Source: Streptomyces sp. MspMP-M5 (GTDB taxonomy: Bacteria; Actinomycetota; Actinomycetes; Streptomycetales; Streptomycetaceae). Taken from it: a DNA stretch of 64,000 nt. The notes beneath the pieces were generated by a model, which saw nothing but the letters and a program-made list of their open reading frames with translations, had not been told where the DNA came from and made no database searches. The DNA lies in contig NZ_KB891853.1 of NCBI RefSeq assembly GCF_000373585.1, positions 346,812 to 410,811 on the forward strand, in the 5' to 3' direction. Below are positions 41,136 through 50,439 of the stretch, piece by piece. Each line of letters starts with the position of its first letter. The stretch's first letter is position 1. A program made the position numbers and the translations under genes.

Positions 41136-42197
41136 TTGCCCACCGCTCAGCATCAGGTAGTTAAGCCACAGAAGCTCGTGAATGCCGCCGTCGGGATGCT
41201 CGAACAGGAGCTTCTCGTCCCGTCTCTTTTTCAGAAGCACGGCATCGACCAGTTCAAGGGTGCCGACAACGACACCATCAGCATGAAGGTGGAAGGCATC
41301 CTGCCCTTCCACGACTACGCATGGCGCAACGACCGTAGCCAGCCGATTCAGTTTGACGAGTACAGCGAGCGCAAGATCGCCGTATCGTTCGGCGGTAACT
41401 CGTACAGCGCGGTCAAGCTGACGGATGAACAGAACGACTTCGACATCGATCAGTGGTCGAAGCTGCTCCGGCCGCAGGTCAAGGCGGTCTCGCGCGGCCT
41501 TCAGCGCCGGGCCGTGAAGACCCTCACCGGCCAGAAGTACAACGTCACCATCGGTGGCGCGGGTCAGAACCTGCGCTCCGCCCTCATTGAGGCCCGGCGT
41601 GTCCTGAACGCCTTCCACGCGCCCAAGGAGGGTCGATACCTCCTCGTCGGCAGCGACTTCGAGTCAGCCCTCCTCAACGACGACAAGCTCAACCTCGCGC
41701 AGAACGTCGGTGACTCCGAAGCGGAATCCGCGCTTCGCACCGCAAGCCTTGGAGAGCGATTCGGTTTCCGGATCGTGGTCGACCAGACGATTCCCGCCGA
41801 CGCGGCCTACGCGTTCGCCAGCAGCGGCTTCATCTTCCTGTCCGGCGCCCCGTCCGTTCCGCAGTCGGTTCCGTACGGCGCGACGACCAGCTTCGAGGGA
41901 ATCGCGCTCCGGTGGATTCGCGACTACGACTCGATGTATCTCCAGGACCGCTCGGTCGTGAACGTCTACAACGGCTTCCGGAGCGTCACGGACATTCTCG
42001 TTGGCTGGGACGAGGCCGCCGAGAAGGAGATCATCAGCTCCCAGGAGCACTTCGTGCGCGGCATCAAGCTCACGCTCGACGGCAAGAGCGTCTACCCCGA
42101 GGCCGCATCCGAGCTCGCCAAGATCACAGGTGTCTCCGACTCCAAGGTCTGGACTCCGATCCGTCCGAAGCCGGTGGACGACCCCGCCAACGGCTGA
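41136..42197 (+). CDS. Major capsid protein
   Basis: 353 residues, HK97-fold coat protein (P22-coat-like subgroup by pattern). Landmarks are the N-arm (KLVNAAVGMLEQELLVPSLF), E-loop region (DTISMKVEGILPFHDYAWRN), A-domain strands (GFRIVVDQTIPADAAYAFAS) and a C-terminal immunity-like tail (KSVYPEAASELAKITGVSDS). TTG start preceded by GGAGGTAG. No separate protease gene is visible. A strong hairpin follows. Confidence 0.9.
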   Translation: MPTAQHQVVKPQKLVNAAVGMLEQELLVPSLFQKHGIDQFKGADNDTISMKVEGILPFHDYAWRNDRSQPIQFDEYSERKIAVSFGGNSYSAVKLTDEQNDFDIDQWSKLLRPQVKAVSRGLQRRAVKTLTGQKYNVTIGGAGQNLRSALIEARRVLNAFHAPKEGRYLLVGSDFESALLNDDKLNLAQNVGDSEAESALRTASLGERFGFRIVVDQTIPADAAYAFASSGFIFLSGAPSVPQSVPYGATTSFEGIALRWIRDYDSMYLQDRSVVNVYNGFRSVTDILVGWDEAAEKEIISSQEHFVRGIKLTLDGKSVYPEAASELAKITGVSDSKVWTPIRPKPVDDPANG

Positions 42198-42210
42198 ACC
42201 TCGCCTGGTT

Positions 42211-42238
42211 GGGGCCGGCGCACACGGGCGCCGGCCCC
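42211..42238 (+). terminator. Hairpin after the capsid gene
   Basis: Perfect 11-base-pair stem GGGGCCGGCGC / GCGCCGGCCCC, loop ACACGG, followed by CCTCT. It probably partially terminates or stabilises capsid mRNA, lowering expression of the connectors. Confidence 0.65.
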
Positions 42239-42268
42239 CTCTCCGCGTGCCTGAAAGGAGGTTGACGC

Positions 42269-42724
42269 ATGGCGTACGCGACGCTCGACGAGCTGAAGGG
42301 CCGCCTTGACTGGGAGCTGGACGAGGATGAGGTTCGGATCGCGGGAGGCGCTCTGCAGGACGCCTCAGACCTGGCGGCCACGTACGGGCAGGACTGGCCG
42401 GAGGACACCGCGCCCCGGCTCGTGAAGACGCTCGTGCTGAAGTCCGCGGCGCGCTACATGCGCAATCCGAACGGCTACACACAGAGCCGGGCCGGGGACG
42501 AGACGCTCGCCTGGTCGGACGCGCACGGCCGAGACGCCGGCAGCGTCTACTTCACTCGCGAGGAGATCCGGCTCCTGGAGGAGCTTGCCGGTCGCCGACT
42601 CGGCCTGACCTCTGCCCCCATCACAGCGTGGGGAACGAAGCTCCGGCCCGGCCGAGCCACTGTCCCTGTCGACTACGGCGGCGACCCGTTCCCCTTGTTC
42701 GCGGACGAGGGGAGTCCCTGGTGA
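42269..42724 (+). CDS. Head-tail connector (adaptor) protein
   Basis: 151 residues, helical start (TLDELKGRLDWELDEDEVRI, then LQDASDLAATYGQDWPEDTA), a central helix (LVKTLVLKSAARYMRNPNGY) and a flexible C-terminus. Helical pattern and position match the HK97 gp6/SPP1 gp15 adaptor that docks under the portal. ATG with AAAGGAGG upstream. Confidence 0.78.
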   Translation: MAYATLDELKGRLDWELDEDEVRIAGGALQDASDLAATYGQDWPEDTAPRLVKTLVLKSAARYMRNPNGYTQSRAGDETLAWSDAHGRDAGSVYFTREEIRLLEELAGRRLGLTSAPITAWGTKLRPGRATVPVDYGGDPFPLFADEGSPW

Positions 42725-43056
42725 GCATCCAACGACGGCGCGGCCAGAAGGCGCGCGTGTGGCGAACGGTCGAAGTCGTCGACAATCGGGGAAACACCGT
42801 CGTCGTGGCCGACCCCGAAGGGCCCATCAAGGTCCGGGCGGCCTTCATTCCGCAACGCTCCTCCAAAGCCGAGGTCCCCGGCCAGCAGCAGATCAACGTC
42901 ACTCGCATGATCGTCGATCCTCACCTTGAGGACGTCTCGCTGTGGTCGCGCGTCGAGTACGCGGGCCGCCAGTGGGACGTGGTGTCCCCGCCGGCCTACC
43001 ACCACGGAGACCGCCGGACCCGGCACTGGTCCATTGACATTCGGGAGCGGCCCTGA
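42721..43056 (+). CDS. Head-closure (stopper) protein
   Basis: 111 residues, beta-rich (RGQKARVWRTVEVVDNRGNT, then VSLWSRVEYAGRQWDVVSPP, ending RRTRHWSIDIRERP). The WDVVSPPAYHHG segment is typical of siphophage stoppers that close the connector. GTG start overlapping the adaptor stop (GTGA). Confidence 0.75.
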   Translation: MSIQRRRGQKARVWRTVEVVDNRGNTVVVADPEGPIKVRAAFIPQRSSKAEVPGQQQINVTRMIVDPHLEDVSLWSRVEYAGRQWDVVSPPAYHHGDRRTRHWSIDIRERP

Positions 43057-43439
43057 TGGCGACGGTCTACAGAAGCGTCGGCGGCCGGAAGCTGACCAAG
43101 CTGATCGCGCTCAACGACCGCGTTAAGGCGGAGTTGGAGGCTCGTACCTTCGAGATTGCGGTGCGTGCCGAGGAGATCCTCAAACAGCACCGTGCCGAGG
43201 GCCATGCCGAAATCCTCGTCGAGGAGGGGAAGACCGACAAGTACGTCATCCTCTCCGATGACCGAGGCCAGAAAGCGGCGATGTCCATCGAGTACGGCCG
43301 CCAGTCCACGGTGGTGGTGCGCGAGGACAAGCACGGCAACAAGTTCCTTGCTGTCGTGCCGGAGATGGATGGCCTCTACGTCCTTGCCACGGCCTCCAAC
43401 CTTCCCAAGAAGCGGAAGGGCAAGGTGAAGCTCGACTAA
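43056..43439 (+). CDS. Head-tail protein (DUF5403/gp10-like)
   Basis: 127 residues: an N-terminal long helix (RVKAELEARTFEIAVRAEEI) followed by beta strands (AEILVEEGKTDKYVILSDDR, ending KKRKGKVKLD). It corresponds by position to the tail-completion/minor tail proteins between stopper and tail terminator. ATG overlaps the previous stop by one base. Confidence 0.6.
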   Translation: MATVYRSVGGRKLTKLIALNDRVKAELEARTFEIAVRAEEILKQHRAEGHAEILVEEGKTDKYVILSDDRGQKAAMSIEYGRQSTVVVREDKHGNKFLAVVPEMDGLYVLATASNLPKKRKGKVKLD

Positions 43440-43949
43440 GTGGCTGGCATACCTGACCGCATCAAGGCCCTCGCTGAGCTCTCCCCCGTCGAAGACCTTT
43501 TGCTCGCGATCCTTCGCAAAAGCCTTCCGGGTATCCGCGTGAAGTCGCTCGTCGACCACCACGAGAGCTTCCCTCTGGTGCTGGTCCGACGCGATCCATC
43601 ATTCGGCGAGTGGGCGGCTGACACCCGCTTCACGGACTCCGCCCGGGTCGTCATCCACTGCTTCGCCGAAGATCCGAACGGTGACGAGGATGCCGCGATC
43701 CTCTCCGAGGCGGTCCGCGTCGTCCTCCGCGACGCCTGGCTCAAGCATCGAGTCGTGCCAGGCCGGGGCCACATCACCCGAGTCGACATGAACTCCGCCC
43801 CCCGGCGGGCCTCCGATTGGGCCACCGCCACAGGGCCGGTCCAGTACGCGGATCTCCCCACGGGCGTCTGGCGCTACGAGTCGATCTACGACATCCAGAT
43901 CCGGAAGCCGCGGTCGCGCCCCTTTCCCCTCCCCCAGATTTCCCAGTAA
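43440..43949 (+). CDS. Tail terminator protein
   Basis: 169 residues (DRIKALAELSPVEDLLLAIL, then FPLVLVRRDPSFGEWAADTR, then SARVVIHCFAEDPNGDEDAA). The alpha/beta ring fold and position before the major tail protein match the terminator that caps the tail tube. GTG start immediately after the previous stop. It ends in a Pro-rich tail. Confidence 0.75.
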   Translation: MAGIPDRIKALAELSPVEDLLLAILRKSLPGIRVKSLVDHHESFPLVLVRRDPSFGEWAADTRFTDSARVVIHCFAEDPNGDEDAAILSEAVRVVLRDAWLKHRVVPGRGHITRVDMNSAPRRASDWATATGPVQYADLPTGVWRYESIYDIQIRKPRSRPFPLPQISQ

Positions 43950-43961
43950 GGAGTGCGCCCT

Positions 43962-44714
43962 TTGGCGCTGAACGACAACGCAACCCTGGTTGTCGGCTCT
44001 GGCAACTACCTGACCGCTCCGGTCGGTACCGCCATGCCTGACGACCTTCTGGTCCCCACCTCTCCGTGGCAGAACGTAGGCCACACCAGCCTTGAGGACG
44101 TCTTCGGAATCACCTCCGAAGGCGGTGAGGCGACCACCATCGGAAGCCTTCAGAACAAGTCCCTGCGCACCAAGTATTCGGCGCGTACGGAGACGATGAC
44201 CTTCACCCTCCAGCAGTTCGACACCGCTGCCCTGAAGCTCTACTTCGGCGCCAACGCGCCAACGCTGCCGGATGGTTCGGTCGGTGTACCAGCTGACCCG
44301 GTGCCGACGCAGGCGGCGTTCCTGGCCATCTTCATTGACGGCGAGAACCACTTCGCGTTCTACGCACCCAAATCGGAGATCTACCGCAACGACGACATGT
44401 CCATCTCGGACACCGAGTCGCTGGCCGGCCTCCCACTCGGCGTGAAGCCGATGGTCCTCGGCAACAACACCTGGACCTACGCGGTCACACCGCTCGGCGG
44501 AACCGTTGCGACTGGCGCAGCAGCCGGTACTCCCGGCAGTTTCACTCCGGTCGGCGCCGTGGCGCCCGCGAACCTCGCCGACCTCGGCGCCGTGATCGCA
44601 ACCCCATCGCGTACCTGGAGCAAGGGTCAGCACGTCGTGCTCGGCGACAGCTCCGACGCCTACTGGAACGGCGCCGCATGGGCGGCCGGCAAGGCCCCCG
44701 GCTCGGACTCCTGA
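43962..44714 (+). CDS. Major tail protein
   Basis: 250 residues forming the tail tube. N-terminus LALNDNATLVVGSGNYLTAP; the core has the tube-fold pattern (GHTSLEDVFGITSEGGEATT, then TMTFTLQQFDTAALKLYFGA, then SDTESLAGLPLGVKPMVLGN). The last ~60 residues (from FTPVGAVAPANL) form a small extra domain likely displayed on the tube surface. TTG start at 43962 with AAGGAG 12 bases upstream. Confidence 0.88.
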   Translation: MALNDNATLVVGSGNYLTAPVGTAMPDDLLVPTSPWQNVGHTSLEDVFGITSEGGEATTIGSLQNKSLRTKYSARTETMTFTLQQFDTAALKLYFGANAPTLPDGSVGVPADPVPTQAAFLAIFIDGENHFAFYAPKSEIYRNDDMSISDTESLAGLPLGVKPMVLGNNTWTYAVTPLGGTVATGAAAGTPGSFTPVGAVAPANLADLGAVIATPSRTWSKGQHVVLGDSSDAYWNGAAWAAGKAPGSDS

Positions 44715-44766
44715 CTCCTTCCCCTTCAGTCACCCCACCCTTGAACTCCCGGAGGTCCGCTCCCCC

Positions 44767-45105
44767 ATGGCTTCTTTCTCTCTCGACGACATCCGCAACG
44801 CGGCCGAGGCCAAGTACGGCAGCACCGACATCGAGATCGGCGGCGACACCGTCCGCCTGCTCAACCCGCTGCGCCTGGCCAAGGACGCCCGCACCAAGCT
44901 GTCCGCACTTCAGGACCACCTCGGTACCGACGGCGCCGATCAGGAGGAGCTTCTGTCGGAGGCGATCCGGCTGGTCGCCGAGCATCCGAAGGCCGCCGAG
45001 AAGCTGCTCGACGCCGTGAACGGCGACCTGGCGGTTCTCGCTGAGATCTTCGACCGGTACGGCAAGGGCACGCAGGCGGGGGAAGCCTCGGCCTCTGCCG
45101 TCTGA
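44767..45105 (+). CDS. Tail assembly chaperone, short form
   Basis: 112 residues, helical and acidic (SLDDIRNAAEAKYGSTDIEI, then RLAKDARTKLSALQDHLGTD). It corresponds to lambda gpG: it coats the tape measure during tube assembly. The last codons (GEASASAV) lie after the slippery site, where a fraction of ribosomes shift into the longer product. ATG at 44767 with GGAGG upstream. Confidence 0.85.
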   Translation: MASFSLDDIRNAAEAKYGSTDIEIGGDTVRLLNPLRLAKDARTKLSALQDHLGTDGADQEELLSEAIRLVAEHPKAAEKLLDAVNGDLAVLAEIFDRYGKGTQAGEASASAV

Positions 45106-45482
45106 TCGACGACTACGGCGAGGGCCTGTACGCGGACCTGTGCTACTACTACGGCGTTGATCTCGCCGATGTGATCGCAGGCCGCGGGCCCTCGCCCGCG
45201 CTCGTCCTCCTGCTCGTGCAGAGGTTGCCCGACACCTCCCTGACCGTCGCTCTCGCGTCCGGCGGCAGGGAGTTCTTCGGCTGGGGCCAGGACCGGCACC
45301 TGTGCGCCGACATCTACGACGCGTTGAACGCCAACACGCGGGCCACCGGCCAGTGGGGCAAGGGCAAGGCTCCGAAGATACCCGAGTTCCCCCGGCCGAA
45401 GGCTCAGACCAAGGCCAAGGCGAAGGCGCGGAAGCGGCCGATGTCGGTCGCCGAGATCTACAAGCAATTTCAGCGGAGGTAG
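44767..45482 (+). CDS. Tail assembly chaperone, -1 frameshift fusion (gpGT-like)
   Basis: The second frame has no credible start of its own. After a -1 shift at 45078-45084 it reads GGSLGLCRLIDDYGEGLYAD, then YYYGVDLADVIAGRGPSPAL and LVLLLVQRLPDTS, ending in a Lys/Arg tail (RPMSVAEIYKQFQRR) at 45482. This is the conserved gpG/gpGT arrangement that precedes nearly all siphophage tape measure genes. The fusion would be about 238 residues. Confidence 0.82.
45078..45084 (+). promoter_or_regulatory. Programmed -1 ribosomal frameshift site
   Basis: GGGGGAA, read G GGG GAA in the zero frame, sits at the point where the chaperone frame must pass into the downstream frame. G-run heptamers are common slippery sites at this position in high-GC phages. 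Confidence 0.7.
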
Positions 45483-45485
45483 CCC

Positions 45486-48400
45486 TTGGCAGCGGGGCAG
45501 ATCATCGGCCGGGTAGCCGTCAAGGTTCTCCCCGACACGAACGACTTCCGCAAACGAGCGGAACGCGAACTCGATCGCATCGAGCAGCAGCTCGACAAGA
45601 TCCGGGTCTCCACGAAGCTCGACATGTCCGGCCTCTCGCGAGAGCTCGTCGAGGAAATCCGGAAGATCAACAAGCGGAACCGGCGACTCGACGCTCGCAA
45701 GATCCGCTTCTACACCACGATCAGCACCGACGGCATGGCCACCGCCGTGCGGAACGCGGCCCGCGAGCTCCAGCATCGCGCCGACTCCCAGAAGATCGAC
45801 TTCAAGGTCGACGACCTGAAGGCGGCCGGCAAGGTCGCGCTGGAGCTCGACCAGGAGTCCGCACAGAGGGTCAAGCACAAGCTCAAGGACTGGGCGGACG
45901 ATCTGAGTCCGCTCAAGATCAAGGTGGAGCCCGATCTCGCCAACGGGACCGGGGCCCGGATCTCGGCCAGGCTTCAGGTGCTGACCCGCCCGCGCACCGT
46001 GCCGATCGTCCCGAAGCTGGACAACACCGCTGTCACCAAGGTCGCCACCGCGCTCGCCGCGCTCAGCGGGGCCAGAGTGCTCAACCGGATGTTCGAGCGG
46101 CTCAGCAACACGCTGAAGAACCTGGACAAGAACGTCCCCGTTATCGGCTCGCTGGCCCTGGCCATCGCGGGCCTGGCCGGTTGGGGGCTCTCGGCAGCCT
46201 CGAACCTCGCCGCGCTGTCCGCCTCCCTCGCGAAGATCGGCGCGGCGAGCCTGCTCCTGCCTGGCCTGCTCGGCGGCATGGCGGTCGGACTCGGCACCAC
46301 CATCGCGGCCTTCCGCGACTTCAACAAGGTTCTGCCCGAGGTCAAGACCCAGCTCTCGGGGCTTCAGGACACCATCTCCGAGAACTTCTGGGCGAAGGCC
46401 GCGGCTCCCGTCAGGGAGATGGTCGACGAGCTCCTCCCGGAGTTCACGGCCGGTGTCGCCAAGACGGCCACCCAGCTCGGCGGCTTCTTCGGCGGTCTCG
46501 CCAAGTCCCTTCAGGGCGCACTCGATCCGGCCCTGAACCAGATGTTCACCGACCTCTCGGCGTCGATCACCATCGCGACGACGGGCACCGGGGCCTTCGC
46601 GAACATCATCGCGGTCCTGGGCAAGGTCGGGACCTCGTATCTCCCGCAGCTCGCCCAGTGGTTCGTCGACATCTCGAACCGCTTCTCGGACTTCCTCAGC
46701 GGTGCGGAGGCCGACGGCCGGCTCAAGGGCTGGATCGACGAGGGCATCGAGAACCTGAAGGATCTCGGCCGGGTGCTGTCCAACCTCGGCGGGATCTTCG
46801 CGGGCATCTCGCGGGCTGCTGAGGCGGCTGGTGGCTCCTCGCTCGGCATGATGGCCGACACCCTGGAACGTATCCACACCACTGTGGACAGTCCTGGGTT
46901 CCAGGAGGGGCTGACCGGCGTCTTCGTGGCCGCCCACGAGGCGATGAACCGGATCGCCACCATCTCGGGCCCCGCGGTAAAGAACCTGTTCAGCGAGTTC
47001 GGCCAGCTCGCAGAAACGATTCTTCCGCAGGTCGGCACGATCATCGGCACGGCGGTGGAGGCCATCGCCAGCGCGCTGGCACAGCCCGCGGTGACTGAGG
47101 GCGTCAAGGCCATGTTCACCGGCCTCCAGGCGGCCGTCTCCGCCCTCGCCCCGGCGATGGCCCCGCTCGGCCAGGCCCTGGGCGCGCTGATGCAGGTCAT
47201 CGGCGCATTCGCCGCCATGCTCGGCCCGCTCATCGCTGCCGCGCTGGTGCCACTCGCCAACGCCTTCACGGCGCTGGCTCCGTCGATCATCCCGATCATC
47301 CAGCTTCTCGGCGGTGCGCTGACCCAGGCACTTCAGGCGGTCGCGCCGATCCTGGCGCAGCTCGTTCCGGTCGTGGGGCAGGCACTCGGCTCCGCGTTCC
47401 AGACGCTCAGCGGCGTCCTGCCGACCATCGCCACGGCGTTCGGCCAAATCCTTCAGGCCGTCGCCCCGGTAGTCGCGCAGCTGGTGAGCGCGCTGGCTCC
47501 GATCCTGCCGGTCATCGCGCAGCTCTTCGCGCAGATCTTCACAGCGGTCGCGCCCTTGATCTCCGCGCTGGCCGACGCGTTCGCGCCGATCCTGCCGGTG
47601 CTCTCTGAGGCACTCCAGCAGGTACTGACCGCGCTCCAGCCGATCATCGAGGTCGCGCTTCAGATCGTCACGGCGGTGATCAAGCCGCTCCTGCCGATGC
47701 TGAGCGAGGTTATCCAGTCGGTGCTTCCGCCGCTGGCTGATGCGATTCAGCGGCTGCTCGAAGCGCTCCAGCCGGTGTTTGACGCCCTGCTGAAGGTCGT
47801 CAACGTGCTGATGCCGGTGCTCGTTCCGGTCATCCAGTTCATCGTCGAGCTGCTCGCCAAGTCCCTGGTCGATGCGGTCAACGGCGTCGCGCTCGTCTTT
47901 GAGGGCCTCGTCGAGATCGTGAAGGGCGTCTGGGACACCATCGTCGGCGTCCTCAAGATCGCCTGGGGGCTGATCGAGGGGCTGTTCACCGGCAACTTCG
48001 ACACCCTCAAGGAGGGCTGGTCGCAGTTCTGGTCCGGCATCTGGAGCTTCGTCAAGGGCATCTGGGACACGATCCTCGGCGCCTTCAAGACGTTCCTGAG
48101 CGTCGGCATCCTCGGCGCGGCCGGCAAGGGCCTGAAGGCCATCGGCGCGGCGTTCAAGTCGGGCTGGCAGGCCGTCAAGGGATTCGGCGAGGCCGCATGG
48201 ACTGCGATCAAGTCGGGCTTCGGCTCTTTCGGCTCGTTCCTCGCGAACCTGGGCCGCTCGATGATGTCCCGTCTCGGCAACCTGTTCTCGGCCGGATGGT
48301 CGGCGATCAAGGACGTGGCCGGCAGGGCAATGTCCGCGCTCGGCCGCGCCATTTCCACCGGCATCACCGAGACGATCGGATTCGTCCGACAGCTGCCTGG

Positions 48401-49586
48401 CAAGGCCAAGGACGCGCTGAGCAACCTCGGTTCGACGCTCGTCGGCGCCGGTAAGGCACTGATCCGCGGCCTCATCGACGGCATCAAGTCGATGTTCGGC
48501 GCGGTCAAGAACAAGCTCGGCGAGCTGACGTCGAAGCTGACCGACTGGAAGGGGCCGGCGCCGAAGGACGCCGTGCTCCTCTACGACGCCGGCCGGCTGA
48601 TCATCAAGGGCCTGGTCAAGGGCTTGGAGTCTGAGTTCGACAGCGTCAAGGCGGCGCTTACCGACCTCACTGCGAAGATCCCAGCGAACGCCAGCCTGGG
48701 CCTGAAGGACCGGATCAACAAGGATCGAACCCAGCTTCTGAAGCTGGCGGCCCAGTGGGATGGCGGAGCCAAACAACTCGAAGCCGCCCGCGACAAGTTG
48801 GACCGACTCCGCCAGGAGGCCGCCGACTACGCGACCCGCGTCACGGACAGGATCATCGACACGGGCAACGTGACCCGCTTTGAGAACTCCTCGTTCGCGG
48901 GCATCGTCTCGGGTCTGCAAACGGCCGTCGAGCAGACCAAGCGGTTCGCGAAGGCGCTGGCCGACCTCAAGGCCAAGGGCCTGGGCCAGACGGCCATCGA
49001 CCAGATAGCCAGCGCCGGGCCAGAGGCCGGGCTCGCCGCAGCCGAGTCGATCGCGGCGGCCGGCAAGGAGGGCATCGCCGAGATCAACCGTCTGCAAGTC
49101 GAACTCGCCAAGTACGCGGGCCAGGCCGGGAAGACGGCCTCGGATGCGATGTACGCCAACGGCATCGCCATGGCCGAGGGTCTCGTCAAGGGCCTAGAGG
49201 CGAACCAGAAGTCCATCGAGAAGCAGATGCTCAAGATCGCCGACGCCATGGTGTCGACGATCAAGAAGAGCCTCGGCATCCACTCCCCCAGCAAGGTCTT
49301 CGCCAAGCTGGGCGGATTCGTCGGCCAGGGGTTCGCCAAGGGCATCGAAGGCGAGTCCGATCGCGTAGCCAAGGCCGTTGACGCCATCACAGCCCGACCG
49401 AGCTCCGCGGACTACGCCAGCGCCGCCCGGTCCACCTCTGCCGCGGTGGCCGCCGGCCTCGGCGCCAACTCAGGCGGGGGCGCAACGAAAATCCTCAACT
49501 ACTACGCGGCTCCGGGCACTTCGTCACTCAGCTCCGAAGAGGAGCTGTTCGCCGCAGCCCGCCGCGCACGAATGGTGGGATGGTAA
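45486..49586 (+). CDS. Tape measure protein
   Basis: 1366 residues; sets tail length and is ejected with the DNA. N-terminal coiled coil (RAERELDRIEQQLDKIRVST), several hydrophobic segments (IGSLALAIAGLAGWGLSAAS; LLLPGLLGGMAVGLGTTIAA), a long run of ~33-residue Ala/Pro/Leu repeats (VAPILAQLVPVVGQALGSAF and similar, residues ~520-790), another helical region and a C-terminal tail motif IHSPSKVFAKLGGFVGQGFA common in siphophage tape measures. No lytic domain is recognised. The TTG start follows the chaperone stop by three bases. Confidence 0.9.
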   Translation: MAAGQIIGRVAVKVLPDTNDFRKRAERELDRIEQQLDKIRVSTKLDMSGLSRELVEEIRKINKRNRRLDARKIRFYTTISTDGMATAVRNAARELQHRADSQKIDFKVDDLKAAGKVALELDQESAQRVKHKLKDWADDLSPLKIKVEPDLANGTGARISARLQVLTRPRTVPIVPKLDNTAVTKVATALAALSGARVLNRMFERLSNTLKNLDKNVPVIGSLALAIAGLAGWGLSAASNLAALSASLAKIGAASLLLPGLLGGMAVGLGTTIAAFRDFNKVLPEVKTQLSGLQDTISENFWAKAAAPVREMVDELLPEFTAGVAKTATQLGGFFGGLAKSLQGALDPALNQMFTDLSASITIATTGTGAFANIIAVLGKVGTSYLPQLAQWFVDISNRFSDFLSGAEADGRLKGWIDEGIENLKDLGRVLSNLGGIFAGISRAAEAAGGSSLGMMADTLERIHTTVDSPGFQEGLTGVFVAAHEAMNRIATISGPAVKNLFSEFGQLAETILPQVGTIIGTAVEAIASALAQPAVTEGVKAMFTGLQAAVSALAPAMAPLGQALGALMQVIGAFAAMLGPLIAAALVPLANAFTALAPSIIPIIQLLGGALTQALQAVAPILAQLVPVVGQALGSAFQTLSGVLPTIATAFGQILQAVAPVVAQLVSALAPILPVIAQLFAQIFTAVAPLISALADAFAPILPVLSEALQQVLTALQPIIEVALQIVTAVIKPLLPMLSEVIQSVLPPLADAIQRLLEALQPVFDALLKVVNVLMPVLVPVIQFIVELLAKSLVDAVNGVALVFEGLVEIVKGVWDTIVGVLKIAWGLIEGLFTGNFDTLKEGWSQFWSGIWSFVKGIWDTILGAFKTFLSVGILGAAGKGLKAIGAAFKSGWQAVKGFGEAAWTAIKSGFGSFGSFLANLGRSMMSRLGNLFSAGWSAIKDVAGRAMSALGRAISTGITETIGFVRQLPGKAKDALSNLGSTLVGAGKALIRGLIDGIKSMFGAVKNKLGELTSKLTDWKGPAPKDAVLLYDAGRLIIKGLVKGLESEFDSVKAALTDLTAKIPANASLGLKDRINKDRTQLLKLAAQWDGGAKQLEAARDKLDRLRQEAADYATRVTDRIIDTGNVTRFENSSFAGIVSGLQTAVEQTKRFAKALADLKAKGLGQTAIDQIASAGPEAGLAAAESIAAAGKEGIAEINRLQVELAKYAGQAGKTASDAMYANGIAMAEGLVKGLEANQKSIEKQMLKIADAMVSTIKKSLGIHSPSKVFAKLGGFVGQGFAKGIEGESDRVAKAVDAITARPSSADYASAARSTSAAVAAGLGANSGGGATKILNYYAAPGTSSLSSEEELFAAARRARMVGW

Positions 49587-49637
49587 GTAACCGCACTTCT
49601 CCTTGAAACCGAACGAGACACGCTCGACCTGAACGGG

Positions 49638-50432
49638 GTGGCACGCCAGGGTTCCGGCTTCCAGGCCACGGCAGGGATGACCGGGCTCGGCCTGCCCTCC
49701 GTCTCCGCTCAGTGGCTCGAAAGCGCCGGGGACGGCAGCCGTTTCCGAGGACAGCGGGTCCTCTCCCGAGATCTCGATGTCCCGCTCGACATCGTGGGCC
49801 GGGACCGTGAACACCTGCGGACGCTGATATCCCGGCTCGCGCGGGCAGTGGCGGGCGAGTGCACGCTCGTCCTGCTCGACGACGAAGGTGTGCGATGGTC
49901 CACCTCCGTCTACCGGACCGGCGGCGGCGACATCGAACTCAGCTCGGGCAACGACCTGCAAACGGTGCTGTCCTTCCGTGCACCCGACCCCTACTTCACC
50001 GCAAGCACCGTCGCCACTCAGGTCGTCGGCGGTGACGCCGAGGCCAACCCGTTCCTGTCCTCGCTGACGGCCCTGCCTTTGGCGGCGTCCCAGGCAATCG
50101 GGGAAATCCAGCTCGACAACGTGGGCGACGCGGACGCCTACCCGGTATGGGAGGTCTACGGGCCCGGCCATGACCTGACAGTGAAGTCGCCCACGGGCGA
50201 GTCACTCCGCTGGACCGGGACACTCGGCGCCACGGAGAAGCTCGTCCTGGACACCCGCACCGGAACAGTCAAAGACGGCACGGGCGCGAACCGGTACTCC
50301 CTGCTCGCGCCCGCGCCCCGCTTCTGGACCGTGCCACCCGGTATCTCGACCGCGTACGTCAGTCTCCTCGACACCACCGCGGCCTCAAAGATCGTGTGCC
50401 GGTGGCGTCCACGCCGATGGATGGTGATCTGA
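49638..50432 (+). CDS. Distal tail protein
   Basis: About 264 residues by the GTG at 49638. Pattern of Dit/tail-tip proteins: RVLSRDLDVPLDIVGRDREH, then LQTVLSFRAPDPYFTASTVA, then IQLDNVGDADAYPVWEVYGP. Coding sequence clearly extends upstream in the same frame (TALLLETERDTLDLNG), back to the tape measure TAA at 49584-49586. No ATG, GTG or TTG lies there, the first codon after the stop being GTA, so the true start may be non-standard. Confidence 0.75.
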   Translation: MARQGSGFQATAGMTGLGLPSVSAQWLESAGDGSRFRGQRVLSRDLDVPLDIVGRDREHLRTLISRLARAVAGECTLVLLDDEGVRWSTSVYRTGGGDIELSSGNDLQTVLSFRAPDPYFTASTVATQVVGGDAEANPFLSSLTALPLAASQAIGEIQLDNVGDADAYPVWEVYGPGHDLTVKSPTGESLRWTGTLGATEKLVLDTRTGTVKDGTGANRYSLLAPAPRFWTVPPGISTAYVSLLDTTAASKIVCRWRPRRWMVI

Positions 50433-50439
50433 ACTGAAG

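Noticed and set aside
44940..49097. Open frame of 1385 codons antisense to the tape measure gene
   Set aside because: Produced by the third-position G/C bias and Ala/Leu repeats of the tape measure; Arg/Glu/Asp low-complexity product, no ribosome site, and the plus-strand gene is certain.
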